A stretch of 64,000 bases of DNA, from assembly GCA_020746875.1 (NCBI GenBank), contig JAGTJL010000001.1, positions 5,022,001-5,086,000 on the forward strand. Reading direction: 5' to 3'. The position numbers and the translations under genes are program-made. This document shows, piece after piece, positions 35,130 to 46,798 of this stretch. The notes beneath the pieces are model-generated. The model was not told the DNA's origin and did no database searches. It saw nothing but the letters and a program-made list of their open reading frames with translations. The DNA comes from Rhexocercosporidium sp. MPI-PUGE-AT-0058 (taxonomy: Eukaryota > Ascomycota > Leotiomycetes > Helotiales). Positions within the stretch are counted from its first letter, which is position 1. Every line of letters begins with the position of its first letter.

Positions 35130-35861
35130 CTACTCGTCCTTGACACCACCACGTCCAGCCTTCTCCGCTGCGGCAATCGACTTCTTGTCTTGGGCCTGGG
35201 CGGCTCCTCCCTGGAGACCGCTCATCAATCCAGCTGGGGCCTTGAATGGTCGCTTCAAATCTCCAACGGCTGGTTTTCCGAACAGGTGGATCTTGATCAT
35301 ATTGCCTTCAAATGCGCCCTTGAGGGGAATGATGGATTGGATAACGAGTGGGTTGGTGTACTTGAAGTACAAGTGCATAACACCCATCATTCCAACGCCC
35401 ATCAGTTGTGCCTTGTAGAGAGCCTTCATCTGCGAAACATCGTAGGCGTGGACGGTGGTGGTGATGAGCTTTGGTTCTTCGGTGGATCCCATTTGCGGTT
35501 GCTCGACGTATTTGAGAGTGGTCATATCTGCATACAATTAATGTTTGTCCCTATCCTGCCTTGCGCCCCGGTCTACAAGGCTTGTCCAATGCTCACCCTT
35601 CTTCTTGTTGATCTGGAGATGCACGTAGCCGTAGATCGAGATGATGATGACGTTCGAGAGGATGTAGCCGGCGCGAATCATATTGAGGACGCTGGGGTCA
35701 TCCATAGGGATCTTCTTGGAGACTTGCATCATCACGAGGATGATGATCAAGTTGGAACTGCGCAATTGCTGTCAGTGAGTTTATCTGCAAAGATGGGCTG
35801 GGTGAAGCACTCGAGGGGCGTCGAGGGGCGTTTCGTACATTTGAGGACTGATTCCCGCCAT
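35130..35861 (-). CDS. PHO88: Pho88/Snd3 ER membrane targeting protein
   Basis: Three exons on the minus strand: 35861-35839 (only 23 bases), 35757-35597, 35527-35130, giving 193 residues, the usual length. The start MAGISPQ joins ISNLIIILVMMQVSKKIP at the first splice, a strongly conserved N-terminus. Further conserved parts are VLNMIRAGYILSNV with the second hydrophobic segment, MTTLKYVEQPQ, and the third hydrophobic segment with MGVGMMGVMHLYFKYTNPL. The C-terminus is Ala/Lys/Gly-rich. In yeast Pho88/Snd3 works in the SRP-independent ER targeting route and was first found through phosphate transport. It is housekeeping in all fungi. Confidence 0.95.
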
Positions 35862-38245
35862 TGTAAAAGTAATTGAGTAGTTTCCTGGGGAGTTGTTCTG
35901 GTGATAACGAGAAGAAGTCGTAATTGAATGCGACCAGAAGACGAGAAGACGAGATGGGAGAGGTTTGTGGGAGTTGTCATGCGCGGAGGAAAATGGAAGA
36001 CTAAAGCAGGAGGCAGAAGCAAAAGCGAAGGCCGCCGCGCTCGCTAAGTCCGCGACGCCACTTTCTTTTTGACGCTAGGACCGAGCTGGACTAGCGTTTT
36101 GGGTTGCTGCGATCTGTTCTCAACTCTCATGCGAGATGTCCCCCACCAGTCTTGGCCGGCCCCCTTTCTTTTGTTTATTTACGACGTATCTTGAGATATA
36201 GGCGAGACTCATATACTTAGTCGCTGGCGAATCTGATGCCGCCAAGCATTCCAGAGGTTTTCTCGTGAACAAGGCCAAACGAGCCAATGAGAAGGCTTAA
36301 ATTTGCGTGATCGCGGCCTTGTTCAGTAAAGGCTATAAAAAGGAGGGGCCTGGTGGACGGAACAGTTATGCCTGCTACGAAGTACTTGTTTACTTCGGTA
36401 CATGCCAGTCGATAGTCGATCCGCAGCAACCGTCAAGCGGGGTTAAGCTTTGGTCATTATGTTTGTGTTGTCCATTCAGCCTCTCCATAATTAAGCCTCT
36501 TCGCTTCCATTTGGTCAAGCGACCCAGGACATGAGAAAGCTGTACCACTTGATGGCTTTAGTAGCCCAAATTGCATGCGTGTCTTTCTCCTTCCATCTCC
36601 TCGGTACTCTAGGTTGCTCCTGTCGTGGCTCTGAAATAGCGGTCAGTCCGCCTCGCTTTCCTGCTGTCGAAGTCACGATGGGTTGCAATCGAGGACACAA
36701 CTTTGGAAGCCTATTTTAATATTGATGTTTCAGCTTGAACCCAATCGCCTGATCATATCAGCATCTTTCTTCCATGTGAAGCCGAGAACTTTTGTAGTTT
36801 CGCGCTCACACGCCCCTTGAGTTCTGGATTGAATTGTGGCTGATCTAGACAGCTATTCTTCGTCTTCCTTGTCTTTCTTCTTTCTCGCTGAATAAGCTGG
36901 GCAAGACTTTGTGACTTCACACATGTGAAGCGATGCTCGTTGGGAGAATCATCCTATTCTACCCCCTTATCAGCTTATAAATACGTCCCAGCTCTTCCCG
37001 GCAAGACATTCGTAGAACTAAACACAACAGCTGTGGTAACGTCTGGAACCTTTTCACGCCCTTCAGATGGCGGTCAAACAAGACTTGTCATATTCTTTCC
37101 TAATATCGATAGCCATTTGCCTGTACTTCATACATCCGCCTTCCGCGAGCATTGTGGTTGGACCATAGACCCTCACGGAGATATCGTCCTGTGTCTTGGG
37201 CCTCTACCGAACCTACAAGAGGTCATCTGGTCGGATTATCGCTACTTTACCTTACTCGCCTATTGATGCCTATTGATGCCTAATGCAGACATAATCTCAC
37301 AGTGGAGTGCTTGTAGCAAAGCACCGGTTAATTGATATCATCTCCGAATCACCTCGGTGGCTGTACGATGGTCGAGTTTAGCCATGCCTGTATGTTCTTT
37401 CCATGGCGTACGACCTCAAAGTTCCCTGATCATGCCACCGGTTTACCTCTTCACAAACCTATCCCAGGCTTTCAAATTGTCTCCTTCCAGTTTTTCCCCC
37501 CGGCGGCACACACAGAGTTGAACTACGGATATTAGGTTCATTCAAGGAGAAAGAAGGATAGCGCTGATATCCCACGAGTCCAATCTCCAGGAACAAGTCC
37601 TCGCCACATCACTTGCAGCCCTTTGACCTTTACTCTCTTTCCCTACGAGCCTCTTCCCGTCTTTCTGTATCAAGAGTCGATCTTTGCACAAAAGAGCAAA
37701 CCGGTAAGGCACAATGGGAGGAAATCGCCGACAACACGATAGATAGAGCAATCACCTCGGGCGCTCGATCGGCCAAGCCAAACATGCAACCTGACTCGTT
37801 CGAAGTGGCAGTGGCATGGCTTAGGGCAGATCTGCTATCTGATGTATGCTGTGGACTTCAGCCTTACCCACGGAGACACTTTTGCCGAGAGACGGGAGCA
37901 ATCGTGGCTATATCTCACCCTCGTGGATTGTTACAGTGAGTGGCTAAGGAGACGTTAAGTATCTTACCGCCCGGCTGAGCCTGCTTGGATTTCCACTTTG
38001 CTTTCTTTTCTCTGCTTTACCATGAATACGATGCATGTTCCCGAGCATTCGTTTCACTACTGTGCGGTTGCCAGCACGAAGCCCCATGGATTGATCTTCG
38101 CCATCATTGCGTTGCCTTCATACCTTTCTCGTGTGCAACCTGAGCAGGCAGAGACTGATATAGACTCGTCTGCTCCCGCCTTAGTCTTCTTCATTTCACC
38201 AACAACCACTATCTCAAGTCTGTCTACTTTCACACTAAAATCAAG
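35862..38245. other. Long intergenic region, no supported gene
   Basis: About 2.4 kb, the longest gene-free stretch in the island. Frames at 36925-37266 (113 codons) and 37613-37939 (108 codons) on the plus strand have ATG starts, but neither has a motif, repeat, signal peptide or usable splice continuation. They could be untranslated or lineage-specific transcripts. Confidence 0.4.
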
Positions 38246-38974
38246 ATGCGGAACACCCAAAACCTTGCACTCACCCCATTTGCAGCAATGCAACCAAACA
38301 TGCTTCAAATAGCGCATCTACAACAGCCAGTTCAACCTCAAAGAATGAATCTCTTCACTCCTCCTTTTGCACCAACAATCTTTCCCAGCCCGATGATATC
38401 CGGCGTTACACCTGGTGCAATGTATCCAAACGTTGGCTTCCCGAACATTATGGCGCAGCCGCATTGCCTTCACCAGCAACAGCCACATTGTCATCATCAG
38501 GAATCCGAAAATCATTGTGGCCATCATCGTGGCAGGCATGGCTGCTCTAGCTCTCGTGGTCACTCAAGTCTCGACTCACCGTTCAACAGGGGCTCGCGTT
38601 CAAGATCCAGGTCCCGAACTCGCTCTCATTCTCGCCGTCGAAGTCGATCCCGATCTCCACCTTTTCGATCTCAACGTGTTCAGATCCTCGGAGGAAGTAG
38701 TAGAGACAACGCATTCTACTCGTCGTCTAGCAGTAGTATATACCTTCCTTTCCATGGAACGCCACACTATCATCACCTGCCTCGACCAGCTACTATCAAG
38801 ATATCGCTTTCGGCTTCAATCGGAGACATACGTCGCTGTCTTGTGAGGAGCGATCAAGAGGTTGGGATTTGTTTGATGAACGGCCTGGAACTACCTCTCA
38901 GCGAATTTTCTTCCGTGGAAGACCTGAGACGATATGATCAGCAGATTAATTTCTTGTTTGTTTTTGAACGGTGA
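38246..38974 (+). CDS. Hypothetical His-rich and Arg/Ser-rich protein, 242 residues
   Basis: Single exon with no recognised family. Residues 1-70 are rich in Met, Pro, Asn and Gln. Residues 72-95 are a His/Gln/Cys cluster (HCLHQQQPHCHHQESENHCG) that could bind metal. Residues 115-145 form an Arg-Ser repeat (RGSRSRSRSRTRSHSRRRSR), the type seen in splicing-related and other RNA-binding proteins. A Ser run follows, then a compact C-terminal part with TIKISLSASIGDIRRCLVRS and EVGICLMNGLELPLSEFSSVEDLRRYDQ, which looks like a small folded domain. No RNA-recognition motif is visible. The low-complexity content makes the call less certain, but the frame is long, starts at a good ATG and shows domain-like order. 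Confidence 0.55.
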   Translation: MRNTQNLALTPFAAMQPNMLQIAHLQQPVQPQRMNLFTPPFAPTIFPSPMISGVTPGAMYPNVGFPNIMAQPHCLHQQQPHCHHQESENHCGHHRGRHGCSSSRGHSSLDSPFNRGSRSRSRSRTRSHSRRRSRSRSPPFRSQRVQILGGSSRDNAFYSSSSSSIYLPFHGTPHYHHLPRPATIKISLSASIGDIRRCLVRSDQEVGICLMNGLELPLSEFSSVEDLRRYDQQINFLFVFER

Positions 38975-39346
38975 CGAATGAACGATTTTTGTGTCTCTAG
39001 TCCTGGTACTTGCATTTTGATACATCAGTGGAACTTCTTTCTTTCTGGCACATCGTAGCAATGAATTGGACGCCGCTCTTCATCCTGGTTCGTTCTTCTG
39101 CTTGTCATTGCTTTCTTTCCTTTGTAGGCCACATAAAATGTATCTATCTATAGCATCCCGTTGGGTCATAGGGCTTTGTGTGGGCGTTGACTCGGCGGCC
39201 GGCTTTTGACTAAACAAGGTCGTTTGATGAATTTGGGTTAGATAATGTCAAGAAACTTATCAATCAAGCATGGAAACGAATCCCCAACTTTTAACTTGGT
39301 TGTGATAGTCAAACCGCACCAAGTTAGGCTTAATGTCCAACTGCTA
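38975..39346. other. Convergent intergenic region
   Basis: About 370 bp between convergent 3' ends; nothing recognisable. Confidence 0.4.
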
Positions 39347-41397
39347 TTAATACACAAAAACAAAGTCTTCGTTCTTGAGATCAGTCTCGTCATCAAACGC
39401 CTTGTCTCCAATTTCTACGCCATTTGCTTCATCAACAGCAGCACTGATAGCACGTTCCTCAGTCGTCATCATCGACCTATCAACGATCACGGCAGACTTG
39501 CCCACTTGAACTCTTCGACTAGCATGTTTCTTGTTGAGGACCAACAAATAAAGCGTGGTAAGGCTGGGAAGATCGTGTGAGCTCTAAAGTCACCCAAGAG
39601 GAGGGTCCCACTTACATCACGATAATGATAATGAGGACGAAGAGGACTAGGTTGGAAATGAGGCCGCGTCGGTAGAGAGGTTTTTCTGCAACGGTGTACA
39701 AGTGAGGGCCAATAATCTGATGTGGTCAGCGAAGCTCTCCCAGTTGGGGGGATATCTCGTACGTTCCCAGCACTTCCCCCAATGAATAGAATTGCAGTGG
39801 TGGTCTTTTTCTTCGTTTCACCGGCTGTGTTTTGGGACGACCAAGAATAAATCAAGGGTGCTATATGCCATCAGCGGGAGTAGGTCGAAGGCGGGACATA
39901 GGATCGCATACAGATCCCAGGATAGAAAGAGATCTATGTCACCTGTTAGCCGAAGGACAAATGTCACCATGAGGATGATGCCCTTACCAGGTAGTATCCT
40001 GCCAGAAGAGGGCCTCGGTTATCGGGCGTGTGGCGAAGACACAGCAACATTACAATGCCGATGATAGGTGGGATACAGAGTAGAGCAAGAACCGGACCCT
40101 TCTTCTTGAGTTTGGTAGCCAGCCATGCCCCACCCATTGTAGCAATTATCTGCACAGCTCCAAACGGCATGTTGAGAAGGATGGTCTTGAAACTGTCGAA
40201 GCCGAAGGAACTGATGATTAGTGGACCGAAAGCCGAGATACCTCCACTGGGGATGCTGCTTCCGTCAGCGGGTGGTTACTTGATGCTTGGTTGATACGTA
40301 CGAGACGGAAAAGATCAAAGCAAACCAACACCAGGTTTTGATGTCCAACATGCTTTCTGTTACATGTTCCCATTTCCAGGTCGTTGAAACAACACCCATT
40401 TGGTTTGCTCTAAGCCGTTCAACTGCTAGCAACCTATCACGTTCGTTGAGGAACTTGGCGTCGACTGGGGAATCTGGCATGAATAGACTAGGATTGTGAG
40501 CAAAGGGTAGAGGATTGTTGTGGTGGCACTTACAAGACGATAACAGAGAACACGACGGTGAGGAGACCGCATGCGAGAAAGATGATCTGAGAGAGTATAA
40601 GCAGGCTTCCAGCGTTCTGGGGGAATTAAAATACTTGATACGAATGGAGCGCTTTGGACTTGATGTGCCCAAAACCATAACTAAGTAGACTGCCAAGCTA
40701 GATAGGTATTAACAAGTAACTAGGGTGATTCCAGAAAGGACATACGATAGTAGTGACACCATTCATGGCATACCATGCTGCATTCCTGTTCGTTTGTTCA
40801 CTTCGCCTCCACCACATAGTAGTGATAGCTAGGAACGTTGGTGCTTGATAGATTTAGCTCTGCTCGTACCCCTCTTTGGAGATTCTCACCAACTGAAGCC
40901 TCGAAGCAACCGAGGAAGAAGCGTGCAGCGAGGAGTCCCTTGAAGTTGTGGGCAATAGCCATACAGCACAACACAACGCCCCAACAGAACACCATTGTAC
41001 CTGCAAACTTGCCAGTGGGAAGCTTCACTAGAACATAGGCGATCAATGGCTGCATGACAAGTTGAGCGATGTAGACGATAGACCCCAGCCAGGAGTAGTC
41101 TTCTCCTTTGAGATTGGCATCAGTGACGAGACCAAACACACTGGCATAAGACAAGGTTGATTTGTCTAATTGCTGAAGGAAGTAGACTCCGAGCATGATA
41201 GGGAGTATGGTGAGATCGATTCTTCGAAGGATTCGTCGATCGTCGTCTTCCGAAACAACAACTCGTTCAGTGACATTATTGAGAAGGTCGGCGGCACGGT
41301 CTTTGCTTCGGGGATTTGGTGATTGCATGGAAGTGTTTTCGATTGTCTCGAAAGTTTGCTTTTGATCTGACGACTCGGCTTCCGCTTTTGAAGTCAT
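39347..41397 (-). CDS. MFS carrier, Dal5/allantoate-permease type
   Basis: Ten exons on the minus strand: 41397-40890, 40843-40746, 40697-40635, 40586-40534, 40487-40302, 40258-39988, 39933-39912, 39860-39763, 39716-39616, 39563-39347, giving 538 residues. Exon 7 has 22 bases. Family marks: FLQQLDKSTLSYASVFG in helix 1, GCFEASVAPTFLAITTMWW across the first splice, FLFMPDSPVDAKFLNERDR in the central loop, LRHTPDNRGPLLAGYYL, SWSSQNTAGETKKKTTTA and LNKKHASRRVQVGKSA near the end. About twelve membrane segments. Relatives carry allantoate, ureidosuccinate, dipeptides or other organic anions. The gene is divergent from the GH31 gene with a 750-bp shared upstream region, which suggests possible co-regulation. 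Exon borders follow frame and family fit. Confidence 0.9.
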
Positions 41398-42147
41398 GGT
41401 GATATCGGAAAAGAATATCGGGTTTTTATTTATATCAAAACAGCGGGGTGAAAACCGAAAGATTGCCCGAGTGTTGACAAGATGAGGAACAATCGAATCC
41501 TACCTACTTGCTGGGCAGTGTCTTCATATCTATAGACAGTGCCGACAGGGTGGTTTCAGCGGCATAGAACGGCGGTATCTGACGGATCATCATTTCGGTC
41601 TGGGGAATGAGGAGATTCCGGGGTAGTCTGGGCAGCTACTAAGCTTTTGCCTGGACGATCGAAGCTTTTCTTAGGTGATTCTCTCAGAAATCCGGAAATC
41701 CGTTGCTAATCCGAGTGAAAGTTGAGAGACGAACGAACCGGCTTTTCGATCAATCCCGTGCAACTGACTCGTACGCGGGGTCCAGGGGGAACAACCTCGA
41801 GGAGATGTTCCAAGCCAAGCAATGAAGTCCGGGGAGGACTAAACAAGCGACGCCATACACGGGTGTGGAGGTCTCCGCAGTCTTCGGAGCTGAGCCGACT
41901 AGCGTCTTTGGAATGTTGACTTTTCTTTTCCGAGCCGACGAGTAACTATCAACAGCATCACGTCCTCGGGACGTTCCCGACAGTCAGTGCCAACGCAAGC
42001 GACTCTGACTCGTCAAAATGTAAGTTGAAGCTCTAGCCTATAGATGGCGAACAACGAACAATAAGTACATAAGTTGGTTGTCCTTGCCGTTTCCTCCCTG
42101 CCCCTCATTTCTTGCAAACCCCTCTCCTGATAAACAAGCTGCTCAAA
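41398..42147. promoter_or_regulatory. Shared divergent promoter region (Dal5-type carrier / GH31)
   Basis: 750 bp between divergent start codons. On the GH31 side a perfect donor GTAAGT at 42019 directly follows AAAAT, and a CAAG acceptor lies at 42135-42138 just before the start codon, compatible with a 5' untranslated intron. No TATA box was assigned with confidence. Confidence 0.4.
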
Positions 42148-44659
42148 ATGCCTCAACGCGAGTATATTCCTCAAGACTACGCTGTTGTCCAAGATGATGG
42201 ACAAGTAGCAGGCTCTACGTCAACAGACGTCAAACTCACATCTGCCGACGGGGATTCGCCGTTCCAGTTTACATTCGAGGCTCTTCGTCCAGGCCTATTT
42301 CGAACAACTTTCTCCTCGAAGACCCATCCTCTGCCTCCTCACCCTAGCACTCCTCGCCCGAATCCCAACCTAGAGGGCACGAAAGTGACTTCGAAGACTT
42401 CAGAATTACACAAGACCATCAATGTGGGCGGTGTCACAGCGACAGTCGACTGGAGTGGCCCTCCACTTGTGTCTCTGCAGCTCGATGGACAGCCGGCCCC
42501 AATCCATCGCGACCTTGACTTTCGATCCTACGTGGTGGATTCAACTGGCATTGCACACTATACGCGATACAAGAGAGATACACTTCATGTGGGATTAGGG
42601 GAAAAGGCAGCGCCTATGAATCTGTCGAATAGGAACTTCATACTGTCTGCCACTGACTGCTTTGGGTACGACATTTATCGAACGGATCCTCTGTACAAGC
42701 ACATTCCCCTCCTCATCAATGCCACACCCGAAGGGTGTGTCGGGATCTTCTCTACATCGCACAGTCGCGGAGCATATGCTGTGGGATCGGAGATTGATGG
42801 ATTGTGGGGACATTTCAAGGTGTACCGACAAGACTATGGTGGGTTGGAAGAGTATTTGATGGTGGGAAAGACAATTCAGGATGTTGTGAGAATATACGCA
42901 GATCTAGTTGGGTATCCTTTGCTGGTACCAAGATGGGCGTTTGGATACATTGCTGGTGGCATGAAATATTCGATGTTGGACGAGCCTCGAGCTGCAGATG
43001 TCTTGATGGACTTTGCTGCTAAGCTCAAGAAGCACGACATCCCTTGCTCGGCGTTTCAGCTGTCTTCGGGATATACGGTAGCAGAGACGGAACCGAAGAC
43101 TCGGAATGTCTTTACCTGGAATCGTCACCGATTTCCTGATCCTGAGGGCTTCGTTGCTCAGTACCATCATGAGGGAATCCGAATCATCGCCAATGTCAAA
43201 CCTTACATTCTTGCCAACCACCCGGAATATTCCAAGCTTGTCGCCTCTGGTGCTCTGTTTACCAATCCAAGAACGAAAAAGTCGGGAGTTGCTCGACTCT
43301 GGAGTGCTGGTGGAGGCGAGAGTGGAGAAGGCGGTCACATCGATTTCACTTCAGAAGCAGGATTCAATTGGTGGTATGAGGGAGTCAAGGCACTCCGAAA
43401 ATGTGGCATTGAAGGAATTTGGAATGATAATAACGAATACACTATTCCGGATGATGACTGGCAGTGCGCACTTGACGGGAAGAGTTCGGATTTTGGCAAC
43501 CAGATTGGTCTGTGGGGGCGAAGTTTGCACACAGAATTGATGGGCAAATCTTCTCATGATGCCCTCATCGAATTGGAGCCGGATATTCGACCCTTTGTCT
43601 TGACTCGATCTGCAACTGCGGGAACAATGCGGTATGCAGCAAGTTCTTGGGCCGGAGATAATATCACAAGTTGGGATGGAATGAAGGGTGCCAATTCCCT
43701 TTCACTCAACGCTGGAGTTAGCTTAATTCAAGTAAGTTTTTCGTCTCCTAGTGGCTTTGGCTGACTTTTCAGTGCTACGGTCATGATATTGGGGGTTTGA
43801 AGGTCCACAACCCTCTCCCGAGTTGCTTCTTCGTTGGATTCAACTGGGGATTCACTCTCCACGATTTGCCATCAATTGCTTCAAAACGGACGAGAACGAC
43901 AATACCATCGGAGGGGTGATTGAGCCTTGGATGTATCCTGAGATAACTCCTCTAATTCGCGACGCTATTAAACGTCGATATGAGTTGATCCCGTACCTGT
44001 ATTCTCTGATGTTGGAGAGTCATCTGACTGCACTTCCTCCTCAAAGGTGGATTGGATGGGGATATGAGTCTGATCCGGAAGTTTGGACCCCTGAAGTCAT
44101 GGCTGGTGAGACTCAGTACTGGCTGGGAGATACCATTTTGGTTGGTGGCGTTTATGAACCTGGGTCGACCGCTCGGATGTACCTTCCTAAGAATGATCAA
44201 GGGTACTTGAACTTGAACAAGCCATATCAACATCTTACAGGTGGACAATGGGTGGAACTCGATTCTCCTTGGAAAGAGAGCATCCCCCTGCTTGCTCGAG
44301 TTGGTGGGGGTATTGTCATTGGGAAGGATCTTCAGACTCGGTCGCCTGGTGATCATAGATTTCCTTCTCCGAATGTTGTTGAGGATGATTATCGTGCAGT
44401 GGAGATATTCCCTGGGAATGGTGAGGTTACTTGGTACGACGATGATGGAATTGCGGCCAAGCCAGAGATTTCTACTTTTACGTTGACGTACACCTCGGAT
44501 GAGGAGATTACGGTAGGGTTAAAGATTGAAGGGAAGGTTCCAGTGTGGAAGGAGATTGACATCATTTTGCCTGTAGGTGAGAAGCGGTCGGTAGTTGGCT
44601 GCGCAAGGAAGGGGGATTCGAGGGGGCGAGCTGTTTTTACCCTTGTATTAGGAGAATAG
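42148..44659 (+). CDS. GH31 alpha-glycosidase, with apparent 1-base frameshift
   Basis: Exon 1 is 42148-43731 (528 codons); the intron 43732-43772 leads to exon 2, which starts CYGHDIGG in frame. Within the run of five G and three T at 43791-43798 one base appears to be missing: before it the frame reads GHDIGG, after it the family sequence continues one frame over as FEGPQPSPELLLRW to the stop at 44659. I found no intron that bridges this. Catalytic residues are present in exon 1: nucleophile Asp427 in GIWNDNNEY and acid/base Asp504 in SSWAGDN. No signal peptide, so intracellular. The total of about 823 residues fits GH31 enzymes (alpha-glucosidase, alpha-xylosidase). Either a sequencing or assembly error in a homopolymer or a recent null allele. 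Sequence beyond the break is undamaged, which favours error or very recent loss. Confidence 0.85.
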
Positions 44660-45055
44660 CTTATATACCCCTGATACTTACATAAAGGTCTTATGCCAGC
44701 TCCAAAATCCTCGTTATGAAAGAGGAAGTCGGAATTGGCACTTTGGCAGTGATGTAGGACGATGGAACTGCGTCTACTTTGTGTGTCACGCGTAATCATT
44801 TTCACAGCGGTCTTTCAAAGAAAGCATGGCTAGGCTTTGTATTTTAGGATGGTCACAATCACTGATGGCTCCCTTGAAGTAGGGCAAGACCATGCCATAC
44901 ACAGTTCAAGGGGAAATGAAAAGTGAACTTTTGTATAGCTGAGATATGTACCATCAAGTACAGGGTATCTAATTTACACTCTGCAAGACAATACAACAAG
45001 TTGGTGGGATGTAGATACATGATTTTTAGCTCCCTATATGGATCTACCGAGTGCC
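44660..45055. other. Convergent intergenic region
   Basis: About 400 bp between the convergent GH31 and GH30-type genes; no further feature. Confidence 0.4.
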
Positions 45056-46702
45056 TTAAAGACACTGGGAATAAAAGTCATTTGAAATCTTACATGTGAA
45101 AGGACTGACGCAAACTGTTTCCCCTGCCCAATCCTTTCCTCCGCATTGTCCAAACTGGGCCACGGTACCCCCATCGTTCCTCATTGTAGTTGTCGGTATA
45201 GAACCCATTGCTGAACTAGCAGTTGTCATCATGGTTGTCGTTGGACCTCCAGTTCCAGCGCGAAGGGAGACTTCAAACGTCTGAATAACATTAGTGTTGA
45301 AGTATGACCTGAATTTCATGCCGCTGATAACTGTATCACTCGGAGATGAAACGTATCGAGAGCCGCTACTTCCGAGCTGGGTATACCAACGGGGAACAGT
45401 GGCACCGTTCGTTACACCAGAAAATCCAGACAGGTCAAAGTTGAGGTACTGGGCTCCACTCAAGTTAACCGCAACGATTATCAGCTTGTTATTTTTCGAG
45501 TCGAGTGCCGCAACAACGGTATCGCTACCTCCATCCAAGATTGTCATGCCTTGGCGAATGTGACGTGTGAATTGAGCTACGGCGTAGTACTTTTGGGACA
45601 CAGCGCCAAGGGTGGCAGCATCATTGTTGGCATCTATCAGCCCCCAGCCACCAGCGTCGAGAGGTTGCCAATACGACCAAGCTGTCGGGTGAAGCCGATG
45701 TAAGTCCAACATTAGACTGGTCACGAGCCTGACACCTGTCGCGTCGTTTTCGCCGTACTCACTATTCCAAAGGACCTTCCCTGCGCTGGACGCAAGAGTG
45801 TACATTGCTGCACGATTGCCACCCGTGCCTTGATAGCCGTGAACATTGATGCGGTAGACGTTGTTTTTGGCAGCGGTAGTCAAAGACAGCCAAGTGCTGG
45901 CCGATTGGTCAACTGAAGTTTCATCTGAAGCCGCGATCTTCATTGACGACAATCCTTGATTGTTCAACTCTGTCCGCAAGTAGTTAATAATAGTCGACTG
46001 TGTGGCGACTTTCATGTTGCAGCCTTCTTGTTTACCATTGGCTGTCCACCAGTTTCCAGAGGGTTCATTGAAAGGTTCCACCGATGCAAATGTAATGCCC
46101 CAGTTCGTAATCGCATACTTGGCAATAGTGGCCATGTAGTAGGCGTGCTGTTGCAGATTCGAGGCCATGATGTTTTCACTCCCATCGCTTGCACCGCTTG
46201 GGTTATGATTTTTGCACATCCACCACATTGGCGAGTTGGAGAAGAGTTCGAAAATATTGGCGCCGTTATCGCGGGCCTTGGTCATTGCCATGCGCTGATT
46301 TGCGTCGAGGGACCAATTCCAGCTGGAGGAGGTTGGGCTAGTGCTGGCCCAGTCCAACCAGTACCCGTCCATCTGCCGCCATGGCTTGATGGTTGTTGAG
46401 TTGACCATCTTAGCACCTTGGTAGGTGTTGTAACTGCAGGCGCCAGCGTTGTAGCGAACAATATTGAATCCCAAGCCTGGAATTGACTGGCCGTTCAATG
46501 TCGTGGAAGTGGTGGTAAAGAAGATCTTTGAGACATCGTCGCGATGCCCGAAGACCTTGCCCCACCACGCGAGTGATGTTCCCCAGCCCTGCCAGATGCC
46601 CCAATTTGTCGACGATTTCACAACGTATGTTTGATCGGCAAGAGTTGGTACAGTATATATCAATATACCCACTAGGAAGCTTAACAAGATATTGATATAC
46701 AT
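45056..46702 (-). CDS. Secreted endo-beta-1,6-galactanase-like glycosidase (GH30 type) with CBM1
   Basis: Single exon, 548 residues. Signal peptide at residues 1-22 ([14 protein letters not shown], then TLADQ). The (beta/alpha)8 catalytic part holds [16 protein letters not shown] near the start, the general acid/base Glu213 in [13 protein letters not shown] and the nucleophile Glu315 in [11 protein letters not shown] beta-sandwich follows (about 390-480), then a Thr/Ser-rich linker ([10 protein letters not shown]) and a C-terminal cellulose-binding CBM1 with four cysteines ([11 protein letters not shown] ... CVSPFTC ... CL). Such enzymes cut beta-1,6-galactan side chains of plant arabinogalactan proteins. 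An upstream in-frame ATG at 46780 would put 26 residues before the signal peptide and is not preferred; TATAAAT at 46792-46798 sits 90 bases before 46702. Confidence 0.92.
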   Translation of the reverse strand: MYINILLSFLVGILIYTVPTLADQTYVVKSSTNWGIWQGWGTSLAWWGKVFGHRDDVSKIFFTTTSTTLNGQSIPGLGFNIVRYNAGACSYNTYQGAKMVNSTTIKPWRQMDGYWLDWASTSPTSSSWNWSLDANQRMAMTKARDNGANIFELFSNSPMWWMCKNHNPSGASDGSENIMASNLQQHAYYMATIAKYAITNWGITFASVEPFNEPSGNWWTANGKQEGCNMKVATQSTIINYLRTELNNQGLSSMKIAASDETSVDQSASTWLSLTTAAKNNVYRINVHGYQGTGGNRAAMYTLASSAGKVLWNSEYGENDATGVRLVTSLMLDLHRLHPTAWSYWQPLDAGGWGLIDANNDAATLGAVSQKYYAVAQFTRHIRQGMTILDGGSDTVVAALDSKNNKLIIVAVNLSGAQYLNFDLSGFSGVTNGATVPRWYTQLGSSGSRYVSSPSDTVISGMKFRSYFNTNVIQTFEVSLRAGTGGPTTTMMTTASSAMGSIPTTTMRNDGGTVAQFGQCGGKDWAGETVCVSPFTCKISNDFYSQCL

Positions 46703-46791
46703 GATGAGTATGATATGAATTGCAGAAACGCAAGTGAAACACAACAACTGACCTTCTTTTGGATTTATGAGGGGGATCACTCACCATACAT

Positions 46792-46798
46792 TTATAAC
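46792..46798 (-). promoter_or_regulatory. TATA-like box of the galactanase gene
   Basis: TATAAAT on the minus strand, 90 bases before the ATG at 46702; it also lies upstream of the alternative ATG at 46780 by only about 12 bases, which argues against that start. Confidence 0.45.

Noticed and set aside
36925..37939. Two plus-strand frames of 113 and 108 codons in the longest gap
   Set aside because: No motif, repeat, membrane segment or sensible splice continuation; kept as possible lineage-specific transcripts only.
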